Source: Pseudomonadota bacterium
GTDB taxonomy: Bacteria; Pseudomonadota; Alphaproteobacteria; UBA2966; CAIVPW01
Direction of reading: 5' to 3'
NCBI GenBank assembly: GCA_027625125.1
Contig: JAQBXG010000075.1
Coordinates: 1 to 8,037 of the forward strand
DNA length: 8,037 nucleotides
In this document: piece after piece, positions 6,081-8,037 of the stretch
How positions within the stretch are numbered: the stretch's first letter is position 1
Layout of the letters: each line of letters starts with the position of its first letter
The notes under the pieces: model-generated
What the model was told of the DNA's origin: nothing
Databases searched by the model: none
What the model saw: the letters and a program-made list of their open reading frames with translations, nothing else
Made by a program: the position numbers and the translations under genes

Positions 6081-7198
6081 CCGCCTTCGGCTACCGGATT
6101 ACGGCGACCGACAAGTCCGCTCGCGCCGGCATGCTGCAAACCGCCCACGGCAACGTGCGGACGCCGGCGTTCATGCCGGTCGGCACCGCCGGCACCGTCA
6201 AGGGCATGGCGCCGGCCGAAATCGCCGCGACCGGCACCGAAATGGTGCTGGCGAACACCTACCATCTGATGTTGCGGCCCGGCGGCGCGCGCCTGGCGCG
6301 TCTGGGCGGGCTGCACGAGTTCATGAACTGGCCCGGACCGATCCTGACCGATTCGGGCGGCTATCAGGTGCTGTCGCTGGCGGAGTTGCGCCGCATCGAC
6401 GAAAGCGGCGTCACGTTCCGCTCGCACCTGGACGGCACCGCGCACGAACTGACGCCGGAACGGGCGATGGAGGCCCAGGAACAAATCGACTCCGATATCG
6501 CGATGGTGCTGGACGAGTGTCCGCCGTATCCGGTGGCGAAAGACGTCGCCGCCGAATCGATGCAGTTGTCGCTGCGTTGGGCGGCCCGCTGCCGAGAGGC
6601 GTGGCGCGACCGGGCGGGCTACGGGCTGTTCGGGATCGTGCAGGGCAGTGTGTTCCCCGACCTGCGCGAGGAATGTGCGCGCGGCCTGCGCCAAATCGGA
6701 TTCGAAGGATATGCCATCGGCGGCCTGGCGGTGGGGGAGGGGGAAGAAGCGATGCTGCGGGTAGTCGACCAGACCGTGCCGCACCTGCCGGAAGCCGCGC
6801 CAAGGTACCTGATGGGGGTCGGCAAACCGGACCAGTTGGTCGCGGCGGTCCTGCGCGGCATCGACATGTTCGATTGCGTACTGCCGACCCGGTCGGGGCG
6901 AACCGGCCAGGCGTTTACCCGCACCGGCCCGATCAATATCCGCAATGCCCGCTTCGCCGAGGATTCGCTGCCGCTGGACCCCGAATGCGGTTGCGATGCC
7001 TGCAGAAAATTCAGCCGGGCATACCTGCACCATCTGGTGCGGGCGCGGGAGATGCTGGGCGCGATGCTACTGACCCGACACAATGTGATGTTCTATCAGG
7101 ATATTGTTGCCGATTTGCATGTGGCCATTTCGTCCGGCGATACGGCGGCGTGGGCCGAAGCGTTCACCGCCCGCTATCAGACGGCCGGCGTGTCGTGA
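6077..7198 (+). CDS. tgt: Tgt, tRNA-guanine transglycosylase
   Basis: Bacterial Tgt exchanges guanine-34 for preQ1 in tRNAs with GUN anticodons (Asp, Asn, His, Tyr), the step before QueA acts. The 373-residue TIM-barrel protein carries the active-site aspartate D92 in TDSGGYQVLSL, the nucleophile D266 in GIDMFDCVLPTRSGR, and GIVQGS plus YAIGGLAVGE around the base-binding pocket. The structural zinc site is complete: C304, C306, C309 (CGCDAC) and H335 (TRHN), with the 26-residue Cys-His spacing I recall from the Zymomonas enzyme. Length matches the family (about 375). The ATG at 6077 overlaps the queA stop by 4 nt and has a GGAG Shine-Dalgarno 8 nt upstream (6065-6068). The upstream sequence in this frame is open back to 5030, but it only mirrors queA and is not part of Tgt. 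The identification is secure. Confidence 0.99.
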   Translation: MTAFGYRITATDKSARAGMLQTAHGNVRTPAFMPVGTAGTVKGMAPAEIAATGTEMVLANTYHLMLRPGGARLARLGGLHEFMNWPGPILTDSGGYQVLSLAELRRIDESGVTFRSHLDGTAHELTPERAMEAQEQIDSDIAMVLDECPPYPVAKDVAAESMQLSLRWAARCREAWRDRAGYGLFGIVQGSVFPDLREECARGLRQIGFEGYAIGGLAVGEGEEAMLRVVDQTVPHLPEAAPRYLMGVGKPDQLVAAVLRGIDMFDCVLPTRSGRTGQAFTRTGPINIRNARFAEDSLPLDPECGCDACRKFSRAYLHHLVRAREMLGAMLLTRHNVMFYQDIVADLHVAISSGDTAAWAEAFTARYQTAGVS

Positions 7199-7289
7199 CG
7201 TCGGCGTCCGGTTCGCCTATGGTTTCGCCCGCGGGCCGGGTGGAACTCCCGCGCGCGCGTGAACGTGCAATCGCGGGTGGAATCGTGGA

Positions 7290-7784
7290 ATGAGTCATTC
7301 GCATGGCACGTCGATCCTGCTGGATCCGGGGCGCGCCGATGCCCTGCGCGGGATCGTCGTCGGCGGTACGCTGAACCGCCTTACGCGCGACGACTGGCAG
7401 TCGGTGCTGGACCACTCGGAGCTGCGGCAGTACCACGCCGATCAGATCATTCTGCGCCAGGGACAACTGGGCAGTGCGCTGTGGGTGATCGCCGAAGGTG
7501 AGGTCCGCATCGAGCGCGCGGAAGACAGTGGTGCGACCCTGTTGGCGCGGCTGGGTCTTGGCTCGGTGATCGGCGAGATGTCGTTCCTGGATGAGTCGGG
7601 CGCAAGCGCGAACGTCGTGGCCGACGGCGATGTAATGCTGCTGCATTTCTCCGGCTCCAGCATTCGGACGATGACCGAGGAAAGCCCGGAATTCGCGGCG
7701 CGCTTTTTTCACTCGCTGGCGGCGACACTGTCACGGCGACTGCGCGCGGCCAACGAGCAGATTCAGGGAACCTGGACAATTTGA
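7290..7784 (+). CDS. Stand-alone cyclic-nucleotide-binding-domain protein, ligand unknown
   Basis: The 164-residue protein is a single CAP_ED/cNMP-binding fold with a short N-terminal helical lead. The beta-roll is clear: QIILRQGQLGSALWVIAEGEVRI (52-74) matches the family pattern I-x-x-x-G-x-x-x-x-x-x-Y/W-x-I-x-x-G-x-V, and the phosphate-binding cassette region is GSVIGEMSFLDESGASANVVA (91-111). G95 and E96 are kept, but the arginine that contacts the cyclic phosphate in CAP and PKA is replaced by alanine (A105 in GASAN). Two amphipathic helices end the protein, and no helix-turn-helix follows, so it is not a CRP/FNR-type transcription factor. It may bind another ligand, none, or act through protein contacts. 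The ATG at 7290 has a GGGTGGA Shine-Dalgarno (7275-7281). It lies 91 bp after tgt, so it could be read from the same transcript. The fold call is confident; the function is unknown. Confidence 0.9.
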   Translation: MSHSHGTSILLDPGRADALRGIVVGGTLNRLTRDDWQSVLDHSELRQYHADQIILRQGQLGSALWVIAEGEVRIERAEDSGATLLARLGLGSVIGEMSFLDESGASANVVADGDVMLLHFSGSSIRTMTEESPEFAARFFHSLAATLSRRLRAANEQIQGTWTI

Positions 7785-7810
7785 CCGGAGCGGCCGCGGG
7801 GCCGTATCAA
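7781..7810 (+). promoter_or_regulatory. Candidate tRNA-Lys promoter overlapping the preceding stop codon
   Basis: TTGACC (7781-7786, 5/6 to the -35 consensus) and TATCAA (7805-7810, 4/6 to the -10 consensus) are separated by 18 bp. The -35 hexamer contains the TGA stop (7782-7784) of the cyclic-nucleotide-binding-fold gene. Transcription would begin about 7 bp past the -10, at or very near the first base of the tRNA (7818). The match is reasonable, but experimental start sites are needed to confirm it. Confidence 0.5.
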
Positions 7811-7817
7811 ACGGACA

Positions 7818-7893
7818 GGGCGCGTAGCTCAGTCGGCAGAGCAACGGACTTTTAATCCGTGTGTCCTGGGTTCGAATCCCAGCGCGCCCACCA
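7818..7893 (+). tRNA. tRNA-Lys (anticodon UUU)
   Basis: A full 76-nt cloverleaf folds here. The acceptor stem is GGGCGCG (7818-7824) with CGCGCCC (7883-7889), all seven pairs Watson-Crick. The D stem is GCTC/GAGC (7827-7830/7839-7842). The anticodon stem is ACGGA/TCCGT (7844-7848/7856-7860), with loop CTTTTAA placing the anticodon TTT at 7851-7853. The T stem is CTGGG/CCCAG around the invariant TTCGAAT loop (7866-7882). The discriminator base is A7890, and the 3' CCA (7891-7893) is encoded. UUU is a lysine anticodon, reading AAA and AAG by wobble. It is not a queuosine substrate, so its closeness to tgt is not a functional link. Confidence 0.98.
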
Positions 7894-7939
7894 GCAATAT
7901 CAACAAGTTAACGGACATGCCGGGTGTGCCAGGATTCAG

Positions 7940-7960
7940 TGGGTAAGCACTGGGTAAGCA
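7940..7960 (+). repeat. Two-copy direct repeat TGGGTAAGCA
   Basis: TGGGTAAGCA occurs at 7940-7949 and again at 7951-7960, an 11-bp period close to one helical turn. The first copy also overlaps a 5-bp stem, CAGTG (7937-7941) with CACTG (7948-7952). It lies 47 bp after the tRNA-Lys gene. It could be a paired protein-binding site, such as recombinase arm sites, or a chance duplication. Confidence 0.5.
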
Positions 7961-7982
7961 GAGGGCGCGGTTTCGGCGTCCA

Positions 7983-8001
7983 CTCGCCAGCCTTGGGCGA
8001 G
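7983..8001 (+). terminator. Possible hairpin downstream of tRNA-Lys
   Basis: CTCGCC-AGCCTTG-GGCGAG gives a perfect 6-bp stem with a 7-nt loop, about 90 nt after the tRNA. It is the only good stem in the tail that could end the tRNA transcript, but no T-tract follows, so a canonical intrinsic terminator is not supported. Confidence 0.25.
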
Positions 8002-8037
8002 ATCAGGGACCGCCAGGCGGCGGCGATGATGCTCCGG

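Larger units (their letters stand above)
7894..8037. other. Unassigned sequence downstream of tRNA-Lys
   Basis: These 144 bases to the window edge contain no gene I can support. One plus-strand frame is open from 7912 to the edge (GTG at 7924 as a possible start) and one minus-strand frame is open from the edge to a TAA at 7908-7910. Neither peptide of about 42 residues resembles a family I know, and neither is long enough to judge. The stretch carries a short direct repeat and a hairpin, listed separately. Positions next to tRNA 3' ends are common integration sites, so this could be the edge of an inserted element, but no integrase is in view. Confidence 0.5.

Noticed and set aside
7227..7236. 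10-bp palindrome GCCCGCGGGC after tgt as a terminator
   Set aside because: There is no room for a loop and no T-tract; GC-rich palindromes of this size are expected by chance here.
8010..8020. CCGCC-A-GGCGG near the right edge as a hairpin
   Set aside because: A one-base loop cannot form; this is probably coincidental GC repetition.

Overview
This is a high-GC stretch of bacterial chromosome carrying housekeeping genes, almost certainly from an alphaproteobacterium. Three things point there: the gene order uvrA / ssb / gyrA-coaD-queA-tgt, which I know from that class; an alphaproteobacterial-style charged insertion in the GyrA C-terminal domain; and a near-match to the alphaproteobacterial LexA box (GAAC-N7-GAAC) between uvrA and ssb. 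A Rhodospirillales-like lineage is possible, but nothing here fixes the order or genus.

Layout. Bases 1-217 hold the 5' end of uvrA on the minus strand, cut by the window edge. A 160-bp divergent intergenic region follows, with a candidate SOS operator and two inverted repeats, then ssb on the plus strand. Convergent to ssb, on the minus strand, is a small gene for an exported Sel1-repeat protein. After about 230 bp without a gene comes a plus-strand run: gyrA (TTG start), coaD (4-nt overlap), queA (16-nt gap) and tgt (4-nt overlap). A short cyclic-nucleotide-binding-fold protein of unknown role lies 91 bp after tgt. A complete tRNA-Lys(UUU) gene with encoded CCA follows. The last 144 bp have no recognised gene but contain a short direct repeat and a hairpin.

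How the genes relate. uvrA and ssb serve DNA repair and single-strand protection and probably share damage control. gyrA gives the DNA gyrase A subunit. coaD makes dephospho-CoA. queA and tgt are two steps of queuosine modification of GUN-anticodon tRNAs. The tight spacing from gyrA to tgt suggests one transcript, although the products act in different pathways.

I see no phage, IS element, CRISPR array, toxin-antitoxin pair or novel defence system. The best leads are: an unusual quinolone-determining region in GyrA (Glu-Gln where E. coli has Asp82-Ser83); the cyclic-nucleotide-binding protein that lacks both the phosphate-binding arginine and a DNA-binding domain; a candidate tRNA promoter overlapping the stop codon of the gene before it; and the unassigned sequence after the tRNA, which might be the edge of an integrated element.
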